Part shown: positions 62,621 to 64,000 of the stretch, piece after piece
How positions within the stretch are numbered: position 1 is the first letter of the stretch
How the letters are laid out: each line of letters starts with the position of its first letter
DNA from: Fragilariopsis cylindrus CCMP1102
Lineage: Eukaryota > Bacillariophyta > Bacillariophyceae > Bacillariales > Bacillariaceae
Direction of reading: 5' to 3'
NCBI GenBank assembly: GCA_900095095.1
Contig: FMBT01000376.1
Location: 124,001 to 188,000, forward strand
Length of the DNA: 64,000 nt
Translations under genes and position numbers: made by a program
Notes under the pieces: model-generated
What the model was told of the DNA's origin: nothing
The model's input: the letters and a program-made list of their open reading frames with translations, nothing else
Databases searched by the model: none

Positions 62621-64000
62621 TATAGCATTTGTCTTTGGAAAGCGATAAATATACACCACCACCAACGTAAGGTGGAGATAATTTATTCTGCTTTCCGCAA
62701 AGTCTCGACACAAATCAAGAAACATGTCGAAAGGGACAAAAAAAACGTACCTTTAGAAGAAAGCGTAGAAATTACTATCCTAACTTATTTTGCTAAACAC
62801 CATCCAAAGAAATATACATTCAAAGACTACGCAAAGCATAAGGAAGCTATTCTTGGGTCCCGATCACGACACGCAACAAAGGCTCAACAAGCACTGGGTT
62901 TAAGGGTCAAAAATCGACTAGATTACCTCAAAAGTAATCAAGATACAAGATTGTTCCCTCTTCTACGCGAAAGAGGTCTGAATACATTTCAAGGTCGTGA
63001 TATTCCTGATAGAGTCCACGTAAACACTGATCAAGAGGAAGACGACATAAATCCCAAATCTTTGTAAGTTTTCCGTTAGATTTTATTCTACCTTACGGCT
63101 AGGTAACGTAAAAGCGAGCAACCGTCACCGTATTATTGGTTTCCATTTTTCTTACAAGAAACTCCACTATCACAACTCACTAGTGCTATTTTCTACCAAT
63201 TTTTTGTTATTTCCATATTCCAATTCTGCTCAGTGCACAATCAACAAAAAGCGGAAGATAAAGAAGACATCCAACCAAAAGAAACACCACCACCACCACG
63301 ACACGCAGTAAGATCTGAAAAAGAAGAACCACCATGTTTCCTAATGACCATCAAGATACTTCCTGACCCAGTTGAGACTCAGGATATTAACCTCGACCTA
63401 GAACCTGAATCGACGAATCTCGCTGGTGTCCAACCGTGTGTGTGTCCCGATGTGGTCCTTAATCCAGCAGACTATAGAGCAGGTAGTGGTACGACTTGTA
63501 CCAAGATGACCTTTTACACGCATGTGGCAGATATGCGAGATTATTTCGAAAACAAAATAAGCGCTTACATCGTATCAGAAGGAGCATCCATTATCTTCAA
63601 TACTGTGGACAGATCTGTTCCTCGTAAATTTATTGATCATTCCGCCAATTTCTTGCAGAAAGTGAACCCACATGCACAGGATGCAGAATTTAAGGCGCAC
63701 GGCTATATGGCCAAAAAATTGAGCAAGAGCAATGCGACGCAAAAGAGGTTTCGTTTGAACTTTCCTATGGGCATGACAGTGAACAACGATAACTTCAACG
63801 AAGGACATGAAGCACAAGGTGATTGTCAATTAACGATCAATGTAACGAAGACTAGTGAAACTGTAGAAAGACAAGGTGTTGATAAATCTGGTTGTAACCA
63901 GCTATTGAAAACGAAACAGGATACAATTACTGGATCTTTCAGTGTAGTAGTCAATGGTACTTATAAAACGATGAACCTTGCTAAGGATACGAGACGGTCA
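62543..64000 (+). CDS. Unknown protein, at least two exons, 3' end outside window
   Basis: Exon 1 is 62543-63063 and the intron is 63064-63233 (GTAAGT donor, TTCTGCTCAG acceptor). The downstream frame is open from 63236 to the window end. The phases do not match by one base; an extra A in the A run at 63246-63250 would reconcile them. Exon 1 encodes a Lys-rich helical region (SAFRKVSTQIKKHVERDKK, VEITILTYFAKHHPKKYTF, RVKNRLDYLKSNQD). The second part has a Pro run and a globular, Cys-containing region (VCPDVVLNPADYRAG, FYTHVADMRDYFENK, RFRLNFPMGMTVNNDN). Translation may start in the repeat array at 62543 or later. The family is not recognised. A minus-strand frame at 63575-63829 is a shadow. 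Confidence 0.55.

Noticed and set aside
1-64000. tRNA genes
   Set aside because: I looked for T-loop-like GGTTCGAATCC patterns with matching acceptor stems by eye and found none; a covariance-model scan would be needed to exclude them.

Overview
This is a nuclear window from a microalga, most probably a diatom and perhaps a raphid pennate one. Several proteins begin with a signal peptide followed by an AF-type cleavage motif, which is how diatom plastid precursors look. A phage-integrase-repeat-type domain sits on one such precursor. There is a Ty1/copia element with an HVDD reverse-transcriptase box like those of diatom CoDi elements. Introns are short and GT-AG, most of the DNA is AT-rich, and coding regions carry long Asn, Gln, Ser, Asp and Thr runs. 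No organism name can be proven from sequence alone.

Left part (1-39.4 kb) is a normal gene-dense region of mostly conserved genes: a partial unknown protein; a secreted alpha-helical-repeat protein; a plastid integrase-repeat protein; a two-exon membrane protein; a pICln-like methylosome subunit; an MSH1-type MutS with a C-terminal GIY-YIG nuclease domain; a RING-containing SNF2/RAD5-type helicase; a Cys-rich zinc protein; a membrane-anchored F5/8 type C protein; a 5S rRNA gene; a truncated retroelement with target-site duplication; a frame-broken membrane protein; a two-exon type I membrane protein; a GC-rich arylamine N-acetyltransferase; a mitochondrial carrier; an AT-hook/SANT-like nuclear protein; and an FAD monooxygenase fused to ankyrin repeats. 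MSH1 and the SNF2 helicase lie head-to-tail on the minus strand.

Middle (39.4-46.3 kb) is a full-length copia element with two identical 291-bp LTRs. Its primer-binding position is an exact 15-nt reverse complement of a stretch inside its own LTR, and it carries two separate DSG protease-like motifs.

Right part (46.3-64 kb) is different. Genes are unrecognised or repeat-built: helicase-associated-domain protein, coiled-coil protein with tandem 35-residue units, protein with tandem 67-residue units, IQ-motif membrane protein. A decayed 3.4-kb gene shares its C-terminal zinc-finger module with the coiled-coil protein. Flanks are full of local tandem duplications of about 65-175 bp, a 44-bp perfect palindrome, and short modules shared between unrelated loci. 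It looks like a fast-evolving, lineage-specific region.

Many genes contain single-base frame breaks, often at homopolymers or short repeats. Some may be assembly errors; the gene at 52.6-56.0 kb also has an in-frame stop and looks truly decayed. Introns were placed by hand from splice consensus and reading phase.
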